A stretch of DNA of 64,000 nt from Tistrella mobilis (GTDB taxonomy: Bacteria; Pseudomonadota; Alphaproteobacteria; Tistrellales; Tistrellaceae): the NCBI RefSeq assembly GCF_039634785.1, contig NZ_JBBIAB010000020.1:28618-92617 (forward strand), in the 5' to 3' direction. Within the stretch, counting starts at the first letter, position 1; every line of letters begins with the position of its first letter. Below the pieces are notes generated by a model. That model saw nothing but the letters and a program-made list of their open reading frames with translations. It made no database searches and was not told the origin of the DNA. Below, in pieces: positions 53,461 to 61,547 of the stretch. The position numbers and the translations under genes were made by a program.

Positions 53461-54366
53461 ATGGCCTTCTCGCTGCGCCAGCTGCAGTATTTCGTCGCGA
53501 TCGTCGAGCGCGGCAGCATCTCCTCCGCCGCCCAGGCGCTGTCGATCTCGCAATCGACGGTGACCGAGGCGCTGCGCGGGCTGGAGATCGATCTGGGGTT
53601 TCCGCTGGTCGAGCGTCATGCCCGCGGTGTGGCCCCCACGCTCAAGGGCCATCAGTTCCTGGCCCATGCCCGGCGCATCCTGGCCGATGTCGCCGATGCC
53701 CGGCGCGCGATCCGCGGCGAGAGCGCCGTGCTGAAGGGCCGGCTGGCGCTGGGGGTCACGCCGCTGGTGGCGGGCTATGTTCTCGCCGACCTGCTCGCCC
53801 GCTTCCGCCGCGCCTTCCCCGATGTCGATGTCCAGACGGTCGAGGACAATGGCGACTATCTTGAACATCTGCTGGTCGGCGGCGAACTCGACGTGGCGGT
53901 GATGGTGCTGGCGCCCGGGCGCAGCAGCTCCGCCCTGCAGATCGAGGTGGTGGAGATTTCGCCCTATCGGGTCTGGCTGCCGCTCGGCCATGCCGCCACC
54001 GCCGAAGAGCGGGTCAGCCTGCGCGACCTCGCGACCGAACCCCATGTGCTGCTCACCATCGACGAGATCGCCGAGGCCTCGGAAGTGGTCTGGCGTCGGC
54101 TCGGCATCCGCCCGCCGGTCGCCTTCCGCACCCGCTCGGTGGAGGCGGTGCGCAGCCTGGTCGCCACCGGCACCGGCGTCGCGATCCTGCCCGACCTCAC
54201 CTACCGGCCCTGGTCGCTGGAAGGCGACAAGATCGAAGCGCGGGGCGTGGCCGAGGATCTGCCCGCCATCCAGGTCGCCACCGCCTGGCGCCGCGGATCG
54301 CCGCTGTCTGCCGCCGCCGCCGGTTTCGTCTCGGTGGCCGCAACCCGACAGGCCGCCCGGCGATAG
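53461..54366 (+). CDS. LysR-family transcriptional regulator
   Basis: A 301-residue regulator with the LysR winged helix-turn-helix at residues 1-60 (SLRQLQYFVAIVERGSISSAAQALSISQSTVTEALRGLE) and an effector domain of type 2 periplasmic-binding fold (about 90-295; LKGRLALGVTPLVAGYVLADLL). It is divergent from the giant helicase gene and converges with the iclR gene, 37 bases apart. Which genes it controls is unclear: the TRAP operon lies next to it, but LysR regulators usually act on divergent genes. Confidence 0.92.
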   Translation: MAFSLRQLQYFVAIVERGSISSAAQALSISQSTVTEALRGLEIDLGFPLVERHARGVAPTLKGHQFLAHARRILADVADARRAIRGESAVLKGRLALGVTPLVAGYVLADLLARFRRAFPDVDVQTVEDNGDYLEHLLVGGELDVAVMVLAPGRSSSALQIEVVEISPYRVWLPLGHAATAEERVSLRDLATEPHVLLTIDEIAEASEVVWRRLGIRPPVAFRTRSVEAVRSLVATGTGVAILPDLTYRPWSLEGDKIEARGVAEDLPAIQVATAWRRGSPLSAAAAGFVSVAATRQAARR

Positions 54367-54403
54367 GCGGGGCACGGGCAGAGGCATGGGCAGGGGCCGG
54401 GCG

Positions 54404-55150
54404 TCATCCGGGCAGAAAGCGGGGGATCGCCTCGCGCAGCAGGGTCAGGATCATGTCGTGCTTCTCTTCCAGCCGGTCGACCGGGCCGCCGACGCCGATC
54501 GTGAAGCGGCGGCCATAGCTCTGCGGCGGCAGCAGCATGCCGATCACGCCCGCCCCCCGGGTGACGGTGTGGCGGGAATAGACATGGCCCAGCTGGCGGA
54601 CCTCGGTCACCGGCACCATCAGCTCGTCCAGCGTCATCCGTCGGGCGGGATCGTCTTCCTCGATATTCACCCGCCTGAGCAGTTTGTCGATCTCGGCATC
54701 GGGCATGGCGCTCAGCAGCAGCCAGCCGAAGCCGGACCGGGTCATGGACCGCACCGTTCCCGGCCGTATCCGGTATTGCAGACCCTCGCGCGAATAGAGC
54801 ACGTGGACATACTGCATGTAGATGTCGGACTGGGTGCCGAGGCTGACCATCTCGCCGGTCATCTCGTTCAGATACTGCATCAGCCTCAGGATCCGGCCCT
54901 CGCCGAACAGCGAGGCCTGGATCCAGTCGCCGAGCATGGCGACCCGCATGGTCGGCATATAGGTGCGCGTCGGCCGGTTGAAATCGACATAGCCCAGCTG
55001 CAACAGGCTCTTGAGCAGGGCGGCGGTGCTGGACACCGGATAGCCGAAATGGGCCGAGACCTCGCGCAGCGTCAGCGGCCGCTTCACCTCGTCGAAGTAT
55101 TCCAGCACCTCGAAGACCCGCCGGGCGGTCTTGATCGCGGCCGTCGACAT
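54404..55150 (-). CDS. IclR-family transcriptional regulator
   Basis: A 248-residue IclR protein: N-terminal winged helix (ARRVFEVLEYFDEVKRPLTLREVSAHFGYPVSSTAALLKSLLQLGYV, residues about 9-55) and C-terminal effector domain. IclR proteins sense small organic acids or aromatic acids. It is the distal gene of the crotonase-TRAP operon on the minus strand, beginning 47 bases after dctM, so it probably controls that operon. The paired CACATATGTG palindromes in the divergent region at 59231-59288 are candidate binding sites. Confidence 0.9.
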   Translation of the reverse strand: MSTAAIKTARRVFEVLEYFDEVKRPLTLREVSAHFGYPVSSTAALLKSLLQLGYVDFNRPTRTYMPTMRVAMLGDWIQASLFGEGRILRLMQYLNEMTGEMVSLGTQSDIYMQYVHVLYSREGLQYRIRPGTVRSMTRSGFGWLLLSAMPDAEIDKLLRRVNIEEDDPARRMTLDELMVPVTEVRQLGHVYSRHTVTRGAGVIGMLLPPQSYGRRFTIGVGGPVDRLEEKHDMILTLLREAIPRFLPG

Positions 55151-55196
55151 GATCCGTCGTCTCCTTCCCTGGTCACCCTGCCCCGGATGTCTGGCG

Positions 55197-56492
55197 TCAC
55201 GGACCGTACCACCAGCCGGGCAGGCCGAGCGAGAGCGCCGGGAACAGCAGCAGAAGCAGCAGGACGATCATGTCGCCGATCAGCAGCCGCCACACGCCCG
55301 AGAAGGTCTTCTCCAGCGGCGCATCGGCCGAGGCCGAGACCACGAAACTGTTGAGCCCGAGCGGTGGCGTGACCAGGCCGATCTCGGAGGTCTTGGTCAG
55401 CACGATGCCCCACCAGATCGGGTCGTAGCCAAGCCCGACCACCAGCGGGAAGGTCAGCGGCAGGGTCAGCAGCATCACCGCCAGCTGGTCCAGAAAACAG
55501 CCGAGGATCAGATAGATCACGATCAGGATCGCGATGATCGCCCAGCCGGGAATGTTCAGCGCCACGATCGTTTCCAGCAGATCCTGGGGCAGCCGGGTGA
55601 TGGCGAGGTATTTCCCGAAGATCATCGCGCCGATGATGATGGTGAAGATCAGCGCGGTGCTGCGGATCGAGGCGCGAAAGGCGGCCAGCATGCCCTCCCC
55701 GCGCAGGCCCCCGAATGCGAGGCTGATCACCAGCGCCGCCAGCGCCCCGATCGCCGCCGCCTCAGTCGGCGTCGCGGCCCCGGAATAGATCGAACCCGCG
55801 ACGAACACCACCAGCAGCATCGCCGGGCCGATCGCGGTCAGGCTGCGCAGCCGCTCCGGCCAGGCGGTCCTCACCACCTGGGGCGCGATCGTGGGGTCCC
55901 GGCGCACCCAGATCATGATCGAGATCACGAAGCCGGTGGCGGAGAGCAGGCCGGGCACGATACCGGCCACGAACAGCCGGCCGATCGAGCTTTCCGTCAG
56001 GATGCCGTAGATGATCAGCCCCAGGCTGGGCGGGATCATGATCGCGAGCGTGCCGGCGATGGCGACCGTGCCGAGCGACAGCCGGTCGTCATAGCCGAAG
56101 CGCCGCATCTCGGGGATCGAGATCCGCGCCATCGCCGCCGCGGCGGCCGTGCTGGAGCCGCTGAGGGCGGCGAAACCGGCATTGGCACCCACCGCCGCCA
56201 GCGCCAGCCCGCCGCGCAGATGGCCGACGAAGGCATAGGCGCAGCGGAACATCGCCTGCACCACCGTGCCGCGGGCCAGCAGCTCCGCCATCAGGATGAA
56301 CAGCGGAATGGTGGTCAGCAGAAACGACGAGGCATGGCGGTAGGGCTCGGCCCTGAGGATGCCGAGCAGGGGCATCCAGCCGGCATTGATCCAGATGCCG
56401 GCGGCGCCGGCGACGATCAGCGAGAAGCCGATCGGCATGCCCAGAACCAGGGTCACCAGGAACAGGACGATCGGAAAGGCGGTGTCGAACAT
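55197..56492 (-). CDS. dctM: TRAP transporter large permease (DctM)
   Basis: The 431-residue large membrane subunit of a tripartite ATP-independent periplasmic transporter, which imports organic acids with Na+. It has about 12 helices with family motifs in MPIGFSLIVAGAAGIWI near the start, the FILMAELLARGTVVQAMF segment, and SIPEMRRFGYDDRLSLGTVAIAGTLAIMIPPSLGLIIYG, and later GCFLDQLAVMLLTLPLTFPLV. It sits between dctQ and iclR on the minus strand. Confidence 0.94.
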   Translation of the reverse strand: MFDTAFPIVLFLVTLVLGMPIGFSLIVAGAAGIWINAGWMPLLGILRAEPYRHASSFLLTTIPLFILMAELLARGTVVQAMFRCAYAFVGHLRGGLALAAVGANAGFAALSGSSTAAAAAMARISIPEMRRFGYDDRLSLGTVAIAGTLAIMIPPSLGLIIYGILTESSIGRLFVAGIVPGLLSATGFVISIMIWVRRDPTIAPQVVRTAWPERLRSLTAIGPAMLLVVFVAGSIYSGAATPTEAAAIGALAALVISLAFGGLRGEGMLAAFRASIRSTALIFTIIIGAMIFGKYLAITRLPQDLLETIVALNIPGWAIIAILIVIYLILGCFLDQLAVMLLTLPLTFPLVVGLGYDPIWWGIVLTKTSEIGLVTPPLGLNSFVVSASADAPLEKTFSGVWRLLIGDMIVLLLLLLFPALSLGLPGWWYGP

Positions 56493-56535
56493 GGGGGCGA
56501 TATCCCGTGCGGCAGGGGCCTGGCTGTGCCCGCCC

Positions 56536-57084
56536 TCAATGGATGGCGCTGCCGGTCTCGTCGGAGACGTCCTCGTCGGGAACCTCGCCCGCGATCAGGC
56601 ATCGCAGAAGCTGCAGCGCCATGCGCAGCCAGAGCAGGATCACCCCGGCGGCGACCAGCACCCAGGACGGCCAGACCGGCATCGGCACCTGGCTGAACGG
56701 GAAGGGCGTCGCGATCACCCGGTCGCGGATGAGATTGGTCGAGACCTGTTCCACCGCCATCCAGCCGATGCCGGTGACGGCGGCGAGCGTCGCCGCCAGG
56801 AACGCGGCCTCCAGCAGGCGGCGGACCGGCCGCGGGAAATTGCGCGAGACGAAGCTCACCGCGACATGGCCGCGTCTGGCCTGCAACTGGGCGATGCCGA
56901 GGAAGACCACGCCGACCATCAGATAGAACTCGACGAATTCATGCGTGCCGAAGACCGGGGCCGCGAAGAGATAGCGGCCGCCGGCATCCATGGTGATGAT
57001 CAGCATCATGATCGCGAGCAGCACGATGGCGACGTATTCGAACAGGGTCTCCAGCCGGCCGATCAGATGGTCGAGCGTGTCCAA
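56536..57084 (-). CDS. dctQ: TRAP transporter small permease (DctQ), TTG start
   Basis: The 182-residue small membrane subunit with four helices: FEYVAIVLLAIMMLIITMDAGGRYLFAAPVFGTHEFVEFYLMV contains the first two and the typical GRYLF...T.E....L signature. No ATG fits; the TTG at 57084 has GGAGGG a few bases upstream (GAGGGAGGGCGGGGG) and gives the proper N-terminus LDTLDHLIGRLETL. It follows dctP by 14 bases and precedes dctM by 43 bases. Confidence 0.88.
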   Translation of the reverse strand: MDTLDHLIGRLETLFEYVAIVLLAIMMLIITMDAGGRYLFAAPVFGTHEFVEFYLMVGVVFLGIAQLQARRGHVAVSFVSRNFPRPVRRLLEAAFLAATLAAVTGIGWMAVEQVSTNLIRDRVIATPFPFSQVPMPVWPSWVLVAAGVILLWLRMALQLLRCLIAGEVPDEDVSDETGSAIH

Positions 57085-57098
57085 ACCCCCGCCCTCCC

Positions 57099-58145
57099 TC
57101 AGGCCCGGGCGTGTTTCTTGAGCGCCGCGACCCAGGCATCGACCACGCGCCGTGCGGGCAGGTTGCGGGTCTCGTACAGCTCCACCCATTTCTGCCGGAT
57201 CGGCGTCAGCCGCCGGGTGGTCTCGTCGATCACCTCGGGCGCCAGATCGTAGACCTCGATCCCCTGCTTGCGGAATTCGGTCCGCCAGATATCGGACTGC
57301 CGCGAGATGGTGTCGCCCTCGAAGCGGATCAGGTCGCGGCCGACCTTGTCGAACACGGCCTGGATATCGGGGGGCAGATCGTCCCAAAGGTCGCGGTTCA
57401 TCGCGTAATAGCTGTTGAACACGCCGAGATTGAGGTTGTCGGTGCTGTAGCGCACCAGATCGTTCAGCTTGTAGGAATGGATGCTCGGAATGTGGAAGAC
57501 GGTACCGTCCAGCGTGCCGTTCTGCATGGCGTTGTAGATCTCGGGCGGGGTGACCGTGACGGGAATGCCGCCGAGCGCCGTGATCGCCTGCTGCTGGACA
57601 TTGCCGCCGACCCGGATCTTCTGACCGGACAGGTCGTCCAGGGTCACGATTTTGCGGCTGACCATGTGCAGATTGTAGGCCTCGGTCGACGAGGCCCTGA
57701 GCGCCCGGATGCCGGCATCCTTGAATTCCACCTCGTCCAGAATGCCCAGGCCGATCTCGTAATAGGCGGCTTCAAGCGCGTAGATATCGGCCTTGATCTC
57801 GGGGATCGGCAGGCTGCCGACCGTCGCCATCGGCAGCTTCTCGGAAAAGTACTGCGCAGGGATATAGGCGACGTCGGCGATGCGGGTCTGCACCGCATCC
57901 AGCAGATCGCGGGCGCTGGCCAGCTGTTCGGCCGGGTAGTGCTCGAACCTGATCCGGCCCTCGGTCCCGTCCTCGATCTGCTTGATCCAGTGCTTGATGA
58001 TCGGCATCGAGTAATGGGTGGTCGGCAGCGAATCCGCCAGTTTCAGGGTGATCGGCTTTGCCGCACGGGCAATCCACGGCATGCCGAAACTGCCGGCGGC
58101 CGCGCCTGCGGCGGCAAGCTTCACGAAACTGCGGCGATTGATCAT
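57099..58145 (-). CDS. dctP: TRAP transporter substrate-binding protein (DctP)
   Basis: A 348-residue periplasmic binding protein. The N-terminus INRRSFVKLAAAGAAAGSFGMPWIARA is a twin-arginine-like signal (cut after ARA at about residue 28). The mature fold shows ITLKLADSLPTTHYSMPIIKHWIKQIEDGTEGRIRFEHYPAEQL and the conserved arginine that grips the carboxylate in GQKIRVGGNVQQQAITALGGIPVTVTPPEIYNAMQNGTLDG. Substrate is expected to be an organic acid; context with crotonases and a CoA transferase suggests one broken down as a CoA ester. First transporter gene of the operon. Confidence 0.93.
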   Translation of the reverse strand: MINRRSFVKLAAAGAAAGSFGMPWIARAAKPITLKLADSLPTTHYSMPIIKHWIKQIEDGTEGRIRFEHYPAEQLASARDLLDAVQTRIADVAYIPAQYFSEKLPMATVGSLPIPEIKADIYALEAAYYEIGLGILDEVEFKDAGIRALRASSTEAYNLHMVSRKIVTLDDLSGQKIRVGGNVQQQAITALGGIPVTVTPPEIYNAMQNGTLDGTVFHIPSIHSYKLNDLVRYSTDNLNLGVFNSYYAMNRDLWDDLPPDIQAVFDKVGRDLIRFEGDTISRQSDIWRTEFRKQGIEVYDLAPEVIDETTRRLTPIRQKWVELYETRNLPARRVVDAWVAALKKHARA

Positions 58146-58244
58146 CCGTTGTCCTCCCTTGTCTGATGCTGGGCGCGCAAGGATCCTGCCGCCGCGATCT
58201 TGAGCGTCGCGTGGCGCCGGCAGATCCGGGTGAGCTGTCTTCGG

Positions 58245-59027
58245 TCAGCGGGCGACGAAGCGGCCCGGGCGGCGTTCGGCGACGGCGCGGATGCCCTCGC
58301 GATGGTCTTCCGTCCGGGCGAGCCATTTCTGTTCGACGAATTCGTGATCGGTCTGGGCCTGCACCGCATCGGCCAATCCCCGGCGCAGGGTGGCGCGGGT
58401 CGACTGAACCGCAAGCGGCGCGCCCTCGGCGATCTCCTGCGCCAGGGCCATCGCCTCGGCGCGCAGCCGCCCGGCCGGGACCAGCAGATCGACCAGGCCG
58501 ACGGCCGCGGCCTCCTCTCCGGTCAGGCGCCGCCCGGTCATGAACATCCACTGCGCCTTCTGGACACCGATCACCCGCGGCAGGGTGTGGGTCAGCCCGA
58601 AGCCCGGATGAATGCCCAGCTTGACGAAATTCGCGCCGAAGCGCGCTTCGGGGGCCGCGACCCGGAAATCGGCCACCAGCGACAGGCCGAGCCCGCCGCC
58701 GATCGCCGGCCCCTGCACCGCGGCAACGATCGGCTTGCGGTTGTGGAACAGGCGCACCGCCTCGGAATAGAGCGGATTGCGGTCTTCAACTGCCCCGGCC
58801 AGTTCGGCCGGGCGGCGCTGGAAATCGGCGCCGGCGCAGAAGGCCTTGCCTTCGGAGGCGAGCAGGATGGCGCGGCAGTCGCTGTCCTCGTCCAGCGCCT
58901 CGACCAGGCTCGACAGATCGCGGATCAGGTCGAGATCGAAGAAATTGTTCGGGGGACGCCGGATCTCGAGGACCGTGACATGGCCGTCGGTCGAGACGTG
59001 GACGTCTCCCTTCTGCGTGATCGACAT
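58245..59027 (-). CDS. Enoyl-CoA hydratase/isomerase-family protein (crotonase fold)
   Basis: A 260-residue crotonase-superfamily enzyme and first gene of the minus-strand operon that continues with the TRAP transporter and iclR. The oxyanion hole is formed by SEGKAFCAGADF (about residue 65) and VQGPAIGGGLGLSLVADF (about residue 113). Where hydratases carry their two catalytic glutamates, this protein has FGANFVKLGIHPG and AQWMFMTGRR, so neither seems present. It may be an isomerase, lyase or thioesterase. ATG 59027 gives the family-length protein; the in-frame extension to 59222 is not coding. Confidence 0.88.
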   Translation of the reverse strand: MSITQKGDVHVSTDGHVTVLEIRRPPNNFFDLDLIRDLSSLVEALDEDSDCRAILLASEGKAFCAGADFQRRPAELAGAVEDRNPLYSEAVRLFHNRKPIVAAVQGPAIGGGLGLSLVADFRVAAPEARFGANFVKLGIHPGFGLTHTLPRVIGVQKAQWMFMTGRRLTGEEAAAVGLVDLLVPAGRLRAEAMALAQEIAEGAPLAVQSTRATLRRGLADAVQAQTDHEFVEQKWLARTEDHREGIRAVAERRPGRFVAR

Positions 59028-59230
59028 GGTTCGGACTGCCCGTTTTTTTGCCGGCGGATCATCGGTGTCTCCGGCAGATGGCCGGCGGATCCGCCTCATT
59101 CTTCGGCGACTGCAGAGCATCATGCTCCGGCGTTCCTCCCGCCTTGCAGCGTCCGAAGTATAGGCAGAAGGGCTGCGGGCCGGCGACCGTTTCGCAGATG
59201 TGTTTTGTTTTTCCATATACATGTCTGTGC

Positions 59231-59246
59231 GTCCACATATGTGGAC
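59231..59246. promoter_or_regulatory. Operator candidate 1 (perfect 16-bp palindrome)
   Basis: GTCCACATATGTGGAC is fully self-complementary. Its CACATATGTG core recurs at 59276-59285 in the same intergenic region. Confidence 0.6.
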
Positions 59247-59272
59247 GATCGGGCGGTCCGGGCCGCAGATGG

Positions 59273-59288
59273 ATTCACATATGTGTAT
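59273..59288. promoter_or_regulatory. Operator candidate 2 (16-bp palindrome, one mismatched pair)
   Basis: ATTCACATATGTGTAT repeats the CACATATGTG core of operator 1. The centres are 42 bases apart, about four helical turns, so two dimers would lie on the same DNA face. Confidence 0.6.
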
Positions 59289-59380
59289 CTGATCTCCACA
59301 AGCCTGAACCGTCTTCCGCGCCCCGCCGGCCGCTGTTATCCAGAAAAGGCCAGGACACGCGACAGGACGGGGAGAACGGC

Positions 59381-60205
59381 ATGGGCGACGCAGCGGAAAC
59401 GGGCACCGACGCCGAGGTGCTCTATACGGTGACCGGACGGGTTGCGACGCTCACCCTGAACCGTCCCGACAAGATGAATGCCTGGACGCCGCGCATGGAG
59501 GCCGAATTCCGCGCGGCCATGGAGCGTGCCGTCGCCGACGAGGCGGTGCGGGCGATCATGGTCACCGGCGCCGGCCGCGGCTTCTGCGCCGGGGCCGATA
59601 TGGGCCGGCTGACGCCGGCGGCACCGGGAGAGGCCAAGCCGGCGCCGGCCGCCGCCCGCGACTACACGCCCGACAATTTCGGCCAGCGCTATTCCTGGCT
59701 GCTCGACGTGCCGAAGCCGATCGTGGCCGCGATCAACGGTGCTGCGGCCGGGGTCGGGCTCTGCATCACGCTCTATTGCGACCTGCGCTACATGGTCGAG
59801 GATGCCAAGCTCACCACCGCCTTCGCCCGCCGCGGGCTGATCGCGGAACACGGCTCGGCCTGGATCCTGCCCCGGCTGATCGGGCCGATGGCCGCCGCCG
59901 ATCTGCTGCTGTCGGGCCGCGTGCTGACCGGGCGCGAGGCGGCGGCGCTGGGCCTGGTCAGGGCGCTGCCGGCCGAAGGCTTCGTCGAGGCCGTCCATGC
60001 CGTCGCGGCCGAACTTGCCGACCTTTCCTCGCCGCGCTCGATGCGGATCATCAAGCGTCAGCTCTATGCCGGGCTGTTCCAGGACCTGGCCACCGCCACC
60101 CATCTTGCCGATTCGGAACAGGTGAAGTGCTTCGCGACCGAGGATTTCCGCGAAGGCGTCGCCCATTTCGTCGAACGCCGCGCCCCGGCCTTCACCGGCC
60201 GCTGA
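59381..60205 (+). CDS. Enoyl-CoA hydratase/isomerase-family protein (second crotonase)
   Basis: A 274-residue crotonase-fold protein with GAGRGFCAGADMGRL (about residue 65) and AINGAAAGVGLCITLYCDLRYM as oxyanion-hole and CoA-binding segments. In the first catalytic glutamate region the sequence is TTAFARRGLIAEHGSAW, with no glutamate at the usual place; the second is an aspartate in AAADLLLSGRVL. The AFARRGLIAEHGSAWILPRLIG form is common among proteins loosely called enoyl-CoA hydratase but is not proof of hydration. GGGGAG lies seven bases before ATG 59381. It is followed after 14 bases by a CoA transferase. Confidence 0.88.
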   Translation: MGDAAETGTDAEVLYTVTGRVATLTLNRPDKMNAWTPRMEAEFRAAMERAVADEAVRAIMVTGAGRGFCAGADMGRLTPAAPGEAKPAPAAARDYTPDNFGQRYSWLLDVPKPIVAAINGAAAGVGLCITLYCDLRYMVEDAKLTTAFARRGLIAEHGSAWILPRLIGPMAAADLLLSGRVLTGREAAALGLVRALPAEGFVEAVHAVAAELADLSSPRSMRIIKRQLYAGLFQDLATATHLADSEQVKCFATEDFREGVAHFVERRAPAFTGR

Positions 60206-60219
60206 AGGAGCCCGCCCCC

Positions 60220-61365
60220 ATGCTGCCTCCGGCCACGACACTGCCCCTCGCCGGGGTCCGGGTGATCGAGATTGCCCAGAACCTGGCCGGCCCCCATGCC
60301 GGCGAAATCCTGGCCACCCTCGGCGCCGATGTGATCAAGGTGGAACGCCCCGAAGGCGGCGACGATGCCCGCGGCTGGGGCCCCCCCTTCGCCGGCGACA
60401 CCTCCGTCACCTTCCACGCCATGAACCGCAACAAGCGCGGCATCACGCTGGATCTCAAGCATCCGGCGGGCCTGGCCGAGTTGCGCCGGCTGCTGGCCGA
60501 TGCCGACATCCTGGTCCAGAACATGCGCCCCGGCATGATGGACCAGATGGGGCTGGATGCCGACAGCCTGGCCGCGATCAACCCGCGGCTCATCTACTGC
60601 TCGCTCTGGGCCTTCGGTGCCCGGGGGCCGATGCGGCTGACGCCCGGCTACGAGCCGATCGTCCAGGCCTTTGCCGGCATTTTCAGCATCAACGGTACGC
60701 CCGACGGGCCGCCATCGCGGGTCGGCATGCAGGTGCTCGATCTGGGCACGGGGGTCTGGGCGGCGCTCGGCTGCCTGGCCGCCCTGCTTCAGCGCGGGCA
60801 GACCGGGCGGGGCACCACGGTCGATGTCTCGCTACTTGAAACCGCCATGGGCTGGCTGTCGATCTATTTCGCCGCCTTCAAGGTGACCGGCCGCCAGCCC
60901 CAGCGCCATGCCAGCGGCAATCCCAATGTCGTGGTCTTCCAGTCCCTGCCCACCGCCGACGGCGAGATCGTGGTCGCGGCCGCCAATGACCGGCTGTTCG
61001 CAAAGCTCGCCCGCACGGTGGGCCGCCCCGACTGGGCCACGGATCCGCGCTATGCCAGCAACGGCCTCAGGGTCGCCAACAAGGCGGTGCTGCTGCCCGA
61101 GCTGGAGGCGATCATGCGCACCCGCAGCAAGGCGGACTGGGCCGAACGGCTGGAGGCCGCCGGCATCCCCTGCGCCCCGATCAACAGCCTCGCCGACATC
61201 GCGGCCGATGCCCAGCTCGCCGCCCTCGACATCGTCGAGACCATCCCCGAGGCCGGGCTCAAGGTGGTGGGCCTGCCGCTCTCGCTCGGCGGTGAACGGC
61301 CGGGCATTCATCGCCGCGCCCCGCAACTCGGCGAGCACAACGCCGATATCCTCGGCCACGACTGA
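60220..61365 (+). CDS. Family III (CaiB/BaiF) CoA transferase
   Basis: A 381-residue enzyme that moves CoA between carboxylic acids. The N-terminus LAGVRVIEIAQNLAGPHAGEILATLGADVIKVERPEGGDDAR is textbook for the family, as is NRNKRGITLDLKHPAG. The catalytic aspartate is expected in VGMQVLDLGTGVWAAL at about residue 172. It lies 14 bases after the crotonase gene, with AAGGAG as ribosome site. Together they would activate and transform an acid brought in by the divergent TRAP transporter. Confidence 0.92.
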   Translation: MLPPATTLPLAGVRVIEIAQNLAGPHAGEILATLGADVIKVERPEGGDDARGWGPPFAGDTSVTFHAMNRNKRGITLDLKHPAGLAELRRLLADADILVQNMRPGMMDQMGLDADSLAAINPRLIYCSLWAFGARGPMRLTPGYEPIVQAFAGIFSINGTPDGPPSRVGMQVLDLGTGVWAALGCLAALLQRGQTGRGTTVDVSLLETAMGWLSIYFAAFKVTGRQPQRHASGNPNVVVFQSLPTADGEIVVAAANDRLFAKLARTVGRPDWATDPRYASNGLRVANKAVLLPELEAIMRTRSKADWAERLEAAGIPCAPINSLADIAADAQLAALDIVETIPEAGLKVVGLPLSLGGERPGIHRRAPQLGEHNADILGHD

Positions 61366-61390
61366 CCCGTCCGACGACACCCCATCCAGG

Positions 61391-61409
61391 CCATCGGTTT
61401 TTCCGATGG
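61391..61409 (+). other. Hairpin between CoA transferase and ABC binding-protein genes
   Basis: A 7-bp stem CCATCGG / CCGATGG with a TTTTT loop lies 25 bases after the CoA-transferase stop; a second hairpin, GTGTGGC / GCCACAC (61428-61449), follows soon after. Neither has a trailing U-tract, so they are weak terminator candidates. Confidence 0.35.
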
Positions 61410-61547
61410 AAACCCAACGATGCTTTGGTGTGGCGCGGCGGAGCCACACGCGCGCAGACTTGTTCCCGGACATCGGACCGCGGGGAGACGGCGGCAGGGC
61501 AGTGGCCCGGCGCCGTGCGGCCGGCTTGCACCGTCAGGGAGAGTTCC

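Larger units (their letters stand above)
59028..59380. other. Divergent control region of the two crotonase operons
   Basis: 353 bases between oppositely oriented crotonase genes. The 59200-59300 stretch is AT-rich and holds two palindromes built on CACATATGTG, centred 42 bases apart. No gene is supported here. Confidence 0.7.

Noticed and set aside
59028..59222. N-terminal extension of the first crotonase
   Set aside because: Arg/Ser-rich and not crotonase-like; it would also cover the control region. ATG 59027 gives normal length.
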